A stretch of DNA of 31,163 bases from a virus: positions 1 through 31,163 of IMG/VR virus record IMGVR_UViG_3300024261_000108. One strand, given 5' to 3'. Of the stretch, positions 7,834 to 15,917 are shown one piece after another. The translations under genes and the position numbers were made by a program. How positions within the stretch are numbered: position 1 is the first letter of the stretch; every line of letters begins with the position of its first letter. The notes under the pieces are model-generated. The model ran no database searches, was not told the DNA's origin, and saw only the letters and a program-made list of their open reading frames with translations.

Positions 7834-8721
7834 TTATGCGCTTAAAATTCGTTTTAGTGCGGTGGCGTTACCTACGGAAACACCGTAAAGCAACCCCATT
7901 GAAGTTTTGTATTGTCCCAAGTCTCGTTCATACCATGAACGGAATTGAATTGGTAATCCTGTCTTTGGTTCCACTGCGTTGATTACTTGAACGCGCGGAC
8001 TTAAAGGGTTTGCAACTTGCCGGGCCGCTATCAATAACGCGGAAGGATGGCAAACAAAGCCCATCAGGTTTTCTGAGTTGGTTGGAATGTCCTGGTATTC
8101 GTTTATGCCAAATCCATGAATGAAGCCCGCGCTGTGGTCCCGAATTGCTTCTGGTGTGCCATATGCAGCGGCGTCTTGAATTGCAGCATCCTTCTGAAGA
8201 CTCGCGTTGTAGGTCGGTGGCAATAGGGCAGACCGGACCGACTTTGGAACCTTGGCTGTTGATAGTGCGCCCGCCATGTCTGCGAGGTCGTCACTGTCGA
8301 AATTTGCGGCGGTAATGACTGAATTGGCTGAAAAGTTGGCGTTGGTTACAAGTGCAAGCAAATCATCCATCACCGTTTTGACGGTGGCCTCAACCGCTGG
8401 CTCTACAAATACGCGTTGCAACCAGCCTTCGTTACCAGCCTTGGAAACTTCCAAGTCAGTGAAACCGTGGACGTGGCCTTTGAAATTTGAAAGAGTGATG
8501 GCCTTTGCTGTGCTTGTTACATCTTGCACATCGTAGCCATCACTCAAATCCTGCGTTGTTACACTTGACGGCACGCGAGTTGTGACCGATTGCCCTTCTT
8601 GGTTTATTTCCGTCGAGAAGTCGCGCACAAATGCGGACAAATGAAAGAAATTGCTACCAAGGTAATCAAGGGTTTGTTCGGCAATCGCTGCAAGATTTAC
8701 GCCGCCAAGTGTATTTGCCAT
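7834..8721 (-). CDS. Major capsid protein paralogue 2
   Basis: This 295-aa protein is a close paralogue of the gene at 8725-9618. My hand alignment counts about 196 identities over 297 columns (66%), one 2-residue gap, and identity in blocks such as VTTRVPSS, TTQDLSDGYDV, GFTDLEVSKAGN and DIPTNSENL. The fold pattern (N-terminal helix, E-loop-like basic stretch, long spine helix around VMDDLLALV) fits an HK97-fold coat protein of the P22-coat-like group. It is intact, starts 3 nt after the first copy and has no Shine-Dalgarno site of its own. Divergence is spread along the length, so it is an old, maintained duplicate. Confidence 0.75.
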   Translation of the reverse strand: MANTLGGVNLAAIAEQTLDYLGSNFFHLSAFVRDFSTEINQEGQSVTTRVPSSVTTQDLSDGYDVQDVTSTAKAITLSNFKGHVHGFTDLEVSKAGNEGWLQRVFVEPAVEATVKTVMDDLLALVTNANFSANSVITAANFDSDDLADMAGALSTAKVPKSVRSALLPPTYNASLQKDAAIQDAAAYGTPEAIRDHSAGFIHGFGINEYQDIPTNSENLMGFVCHPSALLIAARQVANPLSPRVQVINAVEPKTGLPIQFRSWYERDLGQYKTSMGLLYGVSVGNATALKRILSA

Positions 8722-8724
8722 AAT

Positions 8725-9618
8725 TTAAGCAGATGTGATGCGCTTCAGCGCGGTTGTGTTACCAGCGGCAACACCGTAAAGCGTGCCAATGGAAACCTTG
8801 TAAGACCCCAAGTCTGGATCATACCATGCGCGGAACTGCAAAGGTAATCCGGTTGTTGGGTCAGTCACGTTTTCAACTTGCAAACCTGGGTCGGCTGGTG
8901 TTGCTGGTTGCCGCGCGGCCAACAGTAAAGCTGACGGATGCAGGGCAATTGCCGCAAGGTTTTCTGAGTTGGTTGGAATGTCGCTGTATTCAAACGCATT
9001 GAATCCATGTATCCGGCGAACGGCGTGATCTCTGACCGCATCCGCTGAACCGTAGCTTGATGCGTCTTGAACAATCGTATCCTTTTGAATACTCGCGTAA
9101 TAAGTTGGAGGCAGAAGCAAAGCGCGTTCGCTCTTTGGAACCTTCACCGTTGACAAGTCTGCGGCTAAATCTGCCACTTCATCAACGTCAAAGTTTGCGG
9201 CGGTAATGACTTCGGCGGTTGGTGAGTTGTAAGTTGCAGCAACAACCAAAGCCAATAGGTCGTCCATGACAACATTCAAAACCGACTCAAGCGCGGGCGC
9301 AATGAATACGCTTTGCAACCAGTCAACATTACCAGCCTTGGAAACTTCCAAGTCAGTGAAACCCATCACATGGCCCTTGAATTTATCAAGTGTAATAGTC
9401 TTCGCTGTGCTGGTCATGTCCGTTACGTCATAACCATCAGACAAGTCCTGAGTCGTCGTGCTTGACGGCACGCGAGTTGTTACAGACGTTCCCTTTTGGG
9501 CGATGTCTGTTGAGAAGTCGCGCACAAATGCGCGAAGCGGATGAAACTCATAGCTTAAATAATCCAATGTGTCATTGGCGATTTGAGCTAGATTAATTCC
9601 GTTCAGGGTATTAGCCAT
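8725..9618 (-). CDS. Major capsid protein paralogue 1
   Basis: This 297-aa HK97-fold-type coat protein candidate begins MANTLNGINLAQIANDTLDY, with VTTRVPSSTTTQDLSDGYDV (about 46-65), a GFTDLEVSKAGN block and VMDDLLALV spine helix. It follows the protease and coiled-coil scaffold, the canonical place for the major capsid gene, and starts 4 nt after the scaffold stop. The 66% identical copy directly downstream means that two coat-like subunits may enter the shell. No frameshift or truncation is seen in either copy. Which copy builds most of the shell cannot be told from sequence. Confidence 0.8.
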   Translation of the reverse strand: MANTLNGINLAQIANDTLDYLSYEFHPLRAFVRDFSTDIAQKGTSVTTRVPSSTTTQDLSDGYDVTDMTSTAKTITLDKFKGHVMGFTDLEVSKAGNVDWLQSVFIAPALESVLNVVMDDLLALVVAATYNSPTAEVITAANFDVDEVADLAADLSTVKVPKSERALLLPPTYYASIQKDTIVQDASSYGSADAVRDHAVRRIHGFNAFEYSDIPTNSENLAAIALHPSALLLAARQPATPADPGLQVENVTDPTTGLPLQFRAWYDPDLGSYKVSIGTLYGVAAGNTTALKRITSA

Positions 9619-9622
9619 TTAT

Positions 9623-10060
9623 TTACTTTCGTCGAGGTTTGATGTTTTCGAGATAAAATGCCCGTCGTTCCTTTTGGTCAGAAATGGCTTCATGCTCGGT
9701 CCAAAGGTCTTCCATTGATTTATCAACGGTGTTTACTTCGGTGTTTTGGTTGTCCTCGACTGATCGCTCAACGCCCACTTGCGACAAAACCTTGACGGCT
9801 TGTTGACTGGCGCTTTCCTGCTTTTCTTCGAGAGTCTGATTAGCTTCTGTTAGAAGCTGAATTTTTCCGTTTGCTTCATCCAGTGCGGTTTGATGCGCGG
9901 CTTTCTGGTCGGCCAATTCTGTTGCATGGCTTTCCTTCAGCGTCTCAATGGATGCCTCAATTGAAGCTTTGCTTTCGTTTGCGGAGCTTAAATCTTTTTC
10001 AAGAACCGCAATCTGTTGGTTTGCTTCAATCAGGTTTAAAGTTGTGCCTAGAATTTTCAT
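9623..10060 (-). CDS. Coiled-coil scaffolding protein
   Basis: This 145-aa protein is preceded by TTAAGGTAAGT before the ATG at 10060, a good ribosome site that selects this start over an upstream in-frame TTG. Residues about 12-90 form a heptad-rich coiled coil (IEANQQIAVLEKDL, TELADQKAAHQTAL, LLTEANQTLEEKQE), followed by an acidic linker and a basic C-terminus (ENIKPRRK). A helical, charged protein between an S49 protease and the capsid genes matches lambda Nu3-type scaffolds, whose basic tail binds coat. Confidence 0.7.
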   Translation of the reverse strand: MKILGTTLNLIEANQQIAVLEKDLSSANESKASIEASIETLKESHATELADQKAAHQTALDEANGKIQLLTEANQTLEEKQESASQQAVKVLSQVGVERSVEDNQNTEVNTVDKSMEDLWTEHEAISDQKERRAFYLENIKPRRK

Positions 10061-10068
10061 ACTTACCT

Positions 10069-10090
10069 TAATGGTCAAAAGTCCATTTAA
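10069..10090 (-). repeat. Intercistronic motif, copy 2
   Basis: This 22-nt element overlaps the protease stop codon and precedes the scaffold Shine-Dalgarno site. It differs from the copy at 12537-12558 at one position. Read on the minus strand it contains TAAATGGACTTTTG, a stop overlapped by ATG and a three-codon reading frame. The ends (AATGG / CCATT) can also pair as a small hairpin. Confidence 0.6.
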
Positions 10091-10866
10091 GCTAATAAGC
10101 TCAACACGTCCGCTGTGGAATTAACCACGCCAGACGCCAAGCCCGCTTCCACTGCTTCGTATCCTTCAAAAACCTGACCTTCCATATTTTCAGTTGGTAT
10201 TGAATGCTTTAATGACACTTCAGACTTGAACCTTGCATGCCATTTATCAACGTTGGTTTGCAGTCTTTCGCGGGCGTCTTCGGAAAGCGGTTTGAATGGT
10301 GCATAGTCAAGTTTGTGTTTCCCTGCGCTGATCGCGTTGACCTTGAGGCCCATCTTTTCCAGAAATCCGGTTTGATCCAACAGCGCGACGTAAACGCCAA
10401 CGCTCCCAACCTCTGCGGTTTCTGAAACAAGAATATTATCGGCCTGTGACGCTATCCAATAGGCCGCGCTTGCGGCGGTTCCTTCGGTGTAAGAAGTTAA
10501 AGGCGTTTCAATTGCCCTGATCCGACCCGCCAGTTCGGGTAAGCCCGTTACGGTTCCACCTGGGCTATCAACGTGCATTAGAATATGTGTAACGTTTGGG
10601 TCAGCGTCAGCGTTGATTAAAGCGGTTTCAATATCATTGTAATCCGACATCCCAAACATCTTATCCCATTGCGTCAAATTCTTACCTAGTGGCCCATGAA
10701 CAGGAACGACTGCCACTGAACCGCGCATGAGATACCCCGTTTCTGCGGGCTTATGGGCGCCCTCAACGTCAAAATCAATCGCGGTTAAATACAGTGTTTG
10801 CAGATAATCAGGGCTGATTGCCCAGAGGTCAGTTGTTATCTGATGAAGTAATTTGTGGTTCGTCAT
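10087..10866 (-). CDS. S49-family (SppA-like) prohead protease
   Basis: This 259-aa protein has a ClpP/crotonase-type core: VAVVPVHGPL (about 51-60), THILMHVDSPGG (93-104), the nucleophile region EGTAASAAYWIAS with Ser133, GSVGVYV (154-160), and SAGKHKLDYAP (180-190) with the general-base Lys near 183-185. Single-domain S49 peptidases of this kind mature phage heads and may encode a scaffold in their C-terminus; here the scaffold is separate. The start at 10866 is chosen for least overlap with the portal gene (38 nt). ATG 10938 is possible. Neither has a good Shine-Dalgarno site. Confidence 0.85.
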   Translation of the reverse strand: MTNHKLLHQITTDLWAISPDYLQTLYLTAIDFDVEGAHKPAETGYLMRGSVAVVPVHGPLGKNLTQWDKMFGMSDYNDIETALINADADPNVTHILMHVDSPGGTVTGLPELAGRIRAIETPLTSYTEGTAASAAYWIASQADNILVSETAEVGSVGVYVALLDQTGFLEKMGLKVNAISAGKHKLDYAPFKPLSEDARERLQTNVDKWHARFKSEVSLKHSIPTENMEGQVFEGYEAVEAGLASGVVNSTADVLSLLA

Positions 10867-12283
10867 TGTTAAATACCGGGTTTGGTTGTCTCTGTGATAA
10901 TAGGGCAATTGCTGTGTCCAATGTAATGTCATGGTCAATTGTCAGACGTTTTGCCCTTGTTAATAAATCGGACGCTTCACGCTCGACTTGGTTTCTTAAC
11001 TCCTCCCAATCTTGGCCGCGCTCCCCGGCGTCTTCAGCAAGCGTTCTCGTCCCTAGTTTAAGCGCGTCCGCGTTGGCTTTTGAGTCTCGTCCGTTATCAA
11101 CGGTTATCTTTTTTGGTGGCTGCCAGCGGACGCGCCAGAATCCTTCGGCGTGTGCCAAGTCGCCGCGCTTAATTCCCGCGGCAATAACCCACGCATAAAC
11201 TCGATTGGAAAACTTTTCGATAGTGTCTTGACGTTCCTCAAATCGCCGTTGGGCTTTTTCTAAGATGAACCGGGAAGCGGTGCCTTGCCTGGCTGGGTCA
11301 ACAATAAACTCGTAAGGCAAACCCATCCCAAGGGAAACCTCCCGCGTCAGATGCTCAATGAAACCTTGAAAGGTTGCGTTTGGTCGGTTGCTTGCAAAGC
11401 TGGTAATGTCCTCCCCAATCTTGAGCCGTGGAATCATTCCGGCTTGCATTGTGTCCCATGGAACGTTCCCTGTGTCGGCGGCGGTGTAGCCTGTTTCAAT
11501 TAAGCTCTGGCCGTCGTCGGCGGTGCCGCCCTGCGTCGTGATTGCAATTCCAATGGCGGACGACATTTTGACGCCAACCTTTTCATAATCCAGAATTTCC
11601 ATCTGATCCCTGACATGATCAGTTGCATGGGCTAACGCGCTTACCCCGCGCAACTGTGCCACTCGGTCAGGATCGTAAATGAGCACAAAATCATTTGCTG
11701 AAACGGTCTTGAATCCCTCGCCATCACGCAAACTGTAAGCCGTTGGCCTTCCGGCCTTGGATGCCTTAACCCCATCGTGTGCGGTTAGCTCGCGGTCTTT
11801 ACTTTCAACGCTGTGTGATTCAATGACTTGAAGCTGTGGAAATCCATTGTTTACCATTAACAACCCAAGATCACCGTCAACATCCATCCGGATCGAGGCC
11901 AGTTTTTGCATCTGGTAGAAATTAAAAACCCCTGACACGTCGGCTACCTTGCACCATTCGGCAAAGTATTGTTCATAATCACCAGCGGCGCCTTCAACCA
12001 ATGATTGAGGCTTAATGCCACGCCCAACCGAATACCGCGCCATATCGTTGACTGCGCCCCGCACCATGCCAGAATTGACATACAACCAGCGGGCGTAACC
12101 CATCAAGCGGCGCCTGACTGATTTGTTCAGCGTGTGCTTTGAGTCAGAAACGGCGTAAGGAATTGAAGACCTGTAACGGTTCACTTCATTTCCACGATAC
12201 CACCCTGGCGTGTAGCCGCGCTTTATTGGTTTGGTTGTGGTCGTGGTTAACTGTCGGCCATGCTGATCATATAAGTTACTCAT
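10829..12283 (-). CDS. Portal protein, lambda gpB-type
   Basis: This 484-aa protein matches the lambda-class portal family (PF05136 type). Its N-terminus has SVRRRLMGYARWLYVNSGMVRGAVNDMARYSVG, followed by a wing region, a VSALAHATDHVRDQMEILDYE helix, and a clip/stem portion with FIEHLTREVSLGMGLPYEFIVD. It forms the dodecameric ring at the packaging vertex. Its ATG overlaps the upstream stop as ATGA, and its 3' end overlaps the protease start. Length is close to the usual 480-530 aa. Confidence 0.88.
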   Translation of the reverse strand: MSNLYDQHGRQLTTTTTKPIKRGYTPGWYRGNEVNRYRSSIPYAVSDSKHTLNKSVRRRLMGYARWLYVNSGMVRGAVNDMARYSVGRGIKPQSLVEGAAGDYEQYFAEWCKVADVSGVFNFYQMQKLASIRMDVDGDLGLLMVNNGFPQLQVIESHSVESKDRELTAHDGVKASKAGRPTAYSLRDGEGFKTVSANDFVLIYDPDRVAQLRGVSALAHATDHVRDQMEILDYEKVGVKMSSAIGIAITTQGGTADDGQSLIETGYTAADTGNVPWDTMQAGMIPRLKIGEDITSFASNRPNATFQGFIEHLTREVSLGMGLPYEFIVDPARQGTASRFILEKAQRRFEERQDTIEKFSNRVYAWVIAAGIKRGDLAHAEGFWRVRWQPPKKITVDNGRDSKANADALKLGTRTLAEDAGERGQDWEELRNQVEREASDLLTRAKRLTIDHDITLDTAIALLSQRQPNPVFNNDEPQITSSDNN

Positions 12284-12531
12284 CGTGCGAACCTTGCAAA
12301 TGTCATGCGCGTGGTTGCGGTGCCTGTCACAAGTGCTTTTTCAATCAACACGTCTGTCAGTTGTGAAGACAATTCCACCGTGTTCATAACGGTTTGCTTG
12401 GTGCCACTTTGTGAGGAATTCGAGAAGGCGATTGTGACCGCGTTCTGCAACACGGCTTCAGCAACCCTGTCTTTTAGGGTCATAAGCCATGCGTCGGTCT
12501 GTAATCGAAGGAAAGGTTTTAAGTCGCCCAT
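12280..12531 (-). CDS. Small head-joining (gpW-position) protein
   Basis: This 83-aa protein, from the ATG at 12531, begins MGDLKPFLRLQTDAWLMTLK; an in-frame TTG 15 nt upstream is the alternative. It is helical and Thr/Ser/Val rich with a basic C-terminus. It sits between large terminase and portal, the slot of lambda gpW, but lacks obvious gpW sequence. Head-completion function is therefore positional inference only. Its stop overlaps the portal start as ATGA. Confidence 0.5.
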   Translation of the reverse strand: MGDLKPFLRLQTDAWLMTLKDRVAEAVLQNAVTIAFSNSSQSGTKQTVMNTVELSSQLTDVLIEKALVTGTATTRMTFARFAR

Positions 12532-12536
12532 TGTAA

Positions 12537-12558
12537 TAATGGGCAAAAGTCCATTTAA
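12537..12558 (-). repeat. Intercistronic motif, copy 1
   Basis: This 22-nt element overlaps the large terminase stop and lies just upstream of the small gene starting at 12531. It is 21/22 identical to 10069-10090 and shares a 15/16 core (AAATGGACTTTTGCCC type) with 2931-2946. On the minus strand the stop TAA is followed at once by ATGGACTTTTGC, so a short restart frame exists. Confidence 0.6.
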
Positions 12559-14327
12559 GGTTCTGGCTCTTGTTCAATGAAAAGCTTGGCGATTAAAGCG
12601 GCAACAACTTGCATACATTCGCAATCCCAACCGTGATTGTCGCGGCGGATCTGCTTCCAAATTAATCGAGGCTTGCCGTTCTTATCCAACATTTCTTGCT
12701 TACGCTCGGAATCCAGTTGCCTCGCGTAATCGTCAGCCATGGCGCCAAGGTCGCAAACCTCCCATGGATGTGACCGACCAGATTTCAATAATGACATCAT
12801 GTCTTTGATTGAAGGATTAGACCAACGGAACACAGGCGGCGCAACTCTGCCGGTTGAGCTGACCCGCGTTGGTTTGGAATAGGCCCGCTTAACTTCACCC
12901 CCAGGCGTTTGGTGCGCGTAGCTGTCTCGATCTTCGCCGCGCATACCGATCCAGCCATATTTTGCGCATGCCACTAAAACGCGTTCGCGCTGGTAACCAA
13001 CATCAAGGAAGGTCTTGGAGTCTTGAACATTGAATTCCTTCTGCATCTCTCGGATGTCTTCAAAGCTCCCAAGCCTTCGAAACCCAAGGATGCGTGATTC
13101 ACCACCTTTGGCCCATGCTCTTGCAACTGCCCAAAAGTCTTCAAGGTATTGCTGGCAATCAACCGTCAAGAATCGGTGTGCTTCATCTTCCCAGTCTGTG
13201 ACCGGATCATATGAAGTGGATACAACCTTGTTGACTTCGGTGTGCTTTGATTCCTTCCATGTTTCCGCGAGGCGTAACGTTACAAATTCCCGCAGTGGAA
13301 TAATGAAACCTGTGGCCGCTGATGCTTTAGCTTTCAGGAAGTCGATAACCAACGAACTCCAAGGCATGACTGAAGGAGGCAAGGTTAATTGGTTAAATGA
13401 AAAGCTCCTCGTTTTTGGCGTCGGGTTGTCGTTGGTCTGAATATAGCCGCCGCCGTTCACCATCAAGCGCCAATTCTTTTCAGTGTTTTTATGAGCCTTG
13501 CTGCAATGAGGGCAAACCATTTTGACGGTTGGCGCCAGCCTCTCATAATCCCATTCGCCGCCAGGTTTCGTTTTTGAGTCTGTCGCCCATTTAACGGTGG
13601 CGTAAAAATCTGGTTTGAATAATTCGGCGCATCCTTGACATCGGAGTGACCACACTTCTTGAGTGCCGCTTTGATGCTCAAGGTCAAAGTCATCCCCCGC
13701 GTTTTCCGGCGTTGAGGAAAACCAAAGCTTTCGGTTCCAGTATCGTGTTGTTCTTGCCCGTGCCCGTTTAACCATCCCTGGCTTCCATGCTCCAACCTCA
13801 TCGCCAAACAGCCAGCGAATTGACCAAGCCCGAAGAAAATTATTGTTTGCTCCTCCCATTTTAAGAGTGCATGAGGCAAAGAAAATCTCTGTGTTTGTCT
13901 TCCGGTGTCGGTCTTGAGGGAATTGGTTTTTCAGAGGTTCGCAAGATTCTATCACTGGTATCATTCGCTCTTTTGCAAAGTCCTTTGTTGCGTCCTCGTC
14001 TTGCATTACGATCATGGTCGGGGCTGGATGGTTAGCCAAGGCCCATGCCGCTGCGATTTGCATTGAGATTGTCTTGCCGGTTTGCGCGGCACATTTCAAA
14101 ACTACCGTTTCAACTTCTGGATTTGATACGGTTGACAGTGGCCCTTTCAGCCATGGAGTTTCATTCGGCTTGAATTGGTTTCCGTATGGTGACTCTCGAA
14201 GCCTTACGTTTTTCTCACCCCAATCGTAAACAGGCGACGTGTCAAACTCATGGAAACATTGAGGCGATACCTCAAGAATCAAGCTTCGAATATTTGTGGC
14301 GCCGCAACTTTTCAAGGATGTCTTCAT
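12555..14327 (-). CDS. Terminase large subunit, GpA type
   Basis: This 590-aa protein has a Walker A-like CAAQTGKT at 79-86, a Walker B-type RWLFGDEVGAW with D176/E177, and a two-pair Cys zinc knuckle (CQGC near 234, CPHC near 273). It continues into a C-terminal nuclease region with FLTVDCQ and late Asp residues, as in lambda gpA (PF05876). It pumps DNA into the prohead and cuts the packaged DNA. gpA enzymes usually cut at cos, so a cos site is expected, but I could not identify one. It overlaps the small subunit gene by 56 nt. Confidence 0.9.
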   Translation of the reverse strand: MKTSLKSCGATNIRSLILEVSPQCFHEFDTSPVYDWGEKNVRLRESPYGNQFKPNETPWLKGPLSTVSNPEVETVVLKCAAQTGKTISMQIAAAWALANHPAPTMIVMQDEDATKDFAKERMIPVIESCEPLKNQFPQDRHRKTNTEIFFASCTLKMGGANNNFLRAWSIRWLFGDEVGAWKPGMVKRARARTTRYWNRKLWFSSTPENAGDDFDLEHQSGTQEVWSLRCQGCAELFKPDFYATVKWATDSKTKPGGEWDYERLAPTVKMVCPHCSKAHKNTEKNWRLMVNGGGYIQTNDNPTPKTRSFSFNQLTLPPSVMPWSSLVIDFLKAKASAATGFIIPLREFVTLRLAETWKESKHTEVNKVVSTSYDPVTDWEDEAHRFLTVDCQQYLEDFWAVARAWAKGGESRILGFRRLGSFEDIREMQKEFNVQDSKTFLDVGYQRERVLVACAKYGWIGMRGEDRDSYAHQTPGGEVKRAYSKPTRVSSTGRVAPPVFRWSNPSIKDMMSLLKSGRSHPWEVCDLGAMADDYARQLDSERKQEMLDKNGKPRLIWKQIRRDNHGWDCECMQVVAALIAKLFIEQEPEP

Positions 14328-14811
14328 TGTAATCTCTGATTTTTACTTGCATTCCAGGAGGGGTGAGGCCAGCCAATAAAGGCGGAAGCTTGTCGATTTG
14401 TTCCGATAAATGTTTTCTGACCTGCGCGCCGAATTCATAGAAACCTTGAAACACTTCATCGCGCTGAATTACTTGGCCTTCGGCTTCATCGGCATCAACG
14501 GTCAACTTGCGGATTTGTTGCCGCAGCTTTTCCTTTTCTAGTTCGTCCTTGTCTTCTGTGTTTCCCGGTTTGCGTTTCGCTACTTTTGACGCGGCTTCCA
14601 AAACCTTGGACGACAAGTAAACGTTGGCGGATCCCTCTTTTCCGTATGGTTCAATTCTGTTTAAAATGTTCCGCACCTGGTCGCGGCTTAGGTCTAATTT
14701 TTCCCCCACAATCTTGGGTGTCCATAACTCCTTACGTTGGGAGGGTTTACGTTTTTTGGGTTTGGTCATGGACGTTTTCTGCGCTGCGGAAACCTGCTTT
14801 TTCTTAGGCAT
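14272..14811 (-). CDS. Terminase small subunit (Nu1-like)
   Basis: This 179-aa protein has a very basic N-terminal 30 residues and then a winged-helix-like DNA-binding segment (WTPKIVGEKLDLSRDQVRNIL, about 36-56). A charged helical middle (KDELEKEKLRQQIRKLTVDADEAEG) and a C-terminal oligomer/ATPase-contact region follow. The ATG at 14811 is preceded by AAGGAA about 9 nt upstream in the AATTATG context. It immediately precedes and overlaps the large terminase. The protein is expected to recognise the packaging site. Confidence 0.75.
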   Translation of the reverse strand: MPKKKQVSAAQKTSMTKPKKRKPSQRKELWTPKIVGEKLDLSRDQVRNILNRIEPYGKEGSANVYLSSKVLEAASKVAKRKPGNTEDKDELEKEKLRQQIRKLTVDADEAEGQVIQRDEVFQGFYEFGAQVRKHLSEQIDKLPPLLAGLTPPGMQVKIRDYNEDILEKLRRHKYSKLDS

Positions 14812-14834
14812 AATTAAGAGATTCCTTAGTGGGG

Positions 14835-15461
14835 CTATAACAAGACTTCTTGAGCCATTCTTGTTGCTGCGGCTTTGCAATAATCTTCATCCTTTTCTAT
14901 CAAAACAGCCTTTTTGTTTAAATCTTTGGCCGCTCTGCCAGTTGTGCCACTTCCCGCAAACGGATCCAAGATTGTATCAGATTGATTTGCAATGTTTATA
15001 CACCATTTAAAAACCTCCAATGGTTTTTGCGTTGGATGCAATTTTCCTTTGTAGTCGCCCTTAGCAAGTGGATCATATTGCAAAACACGAACATTGCTAT
15101 CAAGTGAAGTCCACGCGAGTTCGGCTTCGGCGTATGTTCTGCCTTTAAATCCTGCCCCTTTATCCCATACAAGCCACTGTCTTGTCGGAGGCAATCCCAT
15201 GTAATTGCCACCCCAAATAATTGATTTTTTTGCAGATAATAATAGACCTTGTAATAGTAAAGGATTAGGCGCGGATTGATCCCAATTTTTTTTCTCGAAA
15301 TTATTTTTGCCTTTGTACCCGACGTTGCCTCCGTCCATGTTAATCCCATAAGGCGGATCGGTTAACATTAAGTCAAACTTACCAAGTTGAGGGACAATTT
15401 GCCGGCAATCCCCGTGATATATGGTTACGTTGTCGTCTTGATAATATGGCTTTAAACTCAT
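14835..15461 (-). CDS. Amino-group DNA methyltransferase (N6-A / N4-C), beta class
   Basis: This 208-aa protein has catalytic motif IV TDPPYG (D35-Y38), a HPTQKPLEV motif (142-150) and the AdoMet-binding motif I DPFAGSGTTG (166-175). That IV-then-I order is the beta class. DPPY is typical of N6-adenine but N4-cytosine enzymes can share it. It is short, with a minimal target-recognition region. No restriction enzyme is near, so it is an orphan that probably shields phage DNA or tunes packaging and expression. Its ATG overlaps the stop of the small HTH frame (ATGA). Confidence 0.85.
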   Translation of the reverse strand: MSLKPYYQDDNVTIYHGDCRQIVPQLGKFDLMLTDPPYGINMDGGNVGYKGKNNFEKKNWDQSAPNPLLLQGLLLSAKKSIIWGGNYMGLPPTRQWLVWDKGAGFKGRTYAEAELAWTSLDSNVRVLQYDPLAKGDYKGKLHPTQKPLEVFKWCINIANQSDTILDPFAGSGTTGRAAKDLNKKAVLIEKDEDYCKAAATRMAQEVLL

Positions 15462-15589
15462 AACAGCTTCCCATGTTGAATTCTAAGTCCGAATTGTTTC
15501 GCCAAATCCTTCATGTTCTTGTGCATTGTCATTCGTGAAACATTAAATTTCAAACATGCCTCCTTGATCGTTGCTTTCTTACTGATCAC
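15458..15589 (-). CDS. Small HTH protein, second copy, start unclear
   Basis: The open frame runs from 15637 to the TGA at 15458, which overlaps the methyltransferase ATG (ATGA). The protein (from a GTG at 15589: 43 aa) ends KDLAKQFGLRIQHGKLL. With upstream residues AALYVISKKATIKEACLKF it aligns along about 50 residues (18 identities) with the C-terminal half of the adjacent 15612-15899 product. It has no ATG in the homologous region; CTG 15595 or GTG 15589 would trim the first helix. It may be a reinitiated gene, a frameshifted extension of the neighbour, or a decayed duplicate. Confidence 0.45.
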   Translation of the reverse strand: MISKKATIKEACLKFNVSRMTMHKNMKDLAKQFGLRIQHGKLL

Positions 15590-15611
15590 ATACAGAGCGG
15601 CGACTTTGCCT

Positions 15612-15899
15612 TCACAAAACTTTACCGTGTGTGTATTTCATGCCGTGACGCTTTGCGAGTTGTCGGCGTTGGTTGTAAATGGTCTGTTTGGATTTGATGC
15701 CAAAGAGTAGCCGTGCCTCTTTTGGTGTAAGCTGACCGAATTGTATATAGATTGCGGCGAGCCTTGCGATTACTGTGACCCGCTTATGCTTTGACTCTAA
15801 CGCCCATGATAGCAACTCGACCAACGCTTCCGCGCATAGGTTGCCACAATCCGGGCAATCCTCCCCGAATTCATGCTCATCAATTGTGTGTGGTTCCAT
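15612..15899 (-). CDS. Small zinc/HTH protein
   Basis: This 95-aa protein has an N-terminal CPDCGNLC cluster (about residues 15-22) and a C-terminal helix-turn-helix-like half (ARLAAIYIQFGQLTPKEARLLFGIKSKQTIYNQ). The HTH half recurs in the frame immediately downstream. It is located just before the methyltransferase and terminase genes, at the early/late boundary of a single leftward transcript, so a late-gene regulator is possible. No family name is assigned. Confidence 0.55.
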   Translation of the reverse strand: MEPHTIDEHEFGEDCPDCGNLCAEALVELLSWALESKHKRVTVIARLAAIYIQFGQLTPKEARLLFGIKSKQTIYNQRRQLAKRHGMKYTHGKVL

Positions 15900-15917
15900 G
15901 GCGTGTCTGTGAGTTGA

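Noticed and set aside
15589-15640. A canonical programmed -1 frameshift joining the two HTH frames
   Set aside because: The second frame is +1 relative to the first and no X-XXY-YYZ heptamer suits it; other explanations are kept open in the finding.
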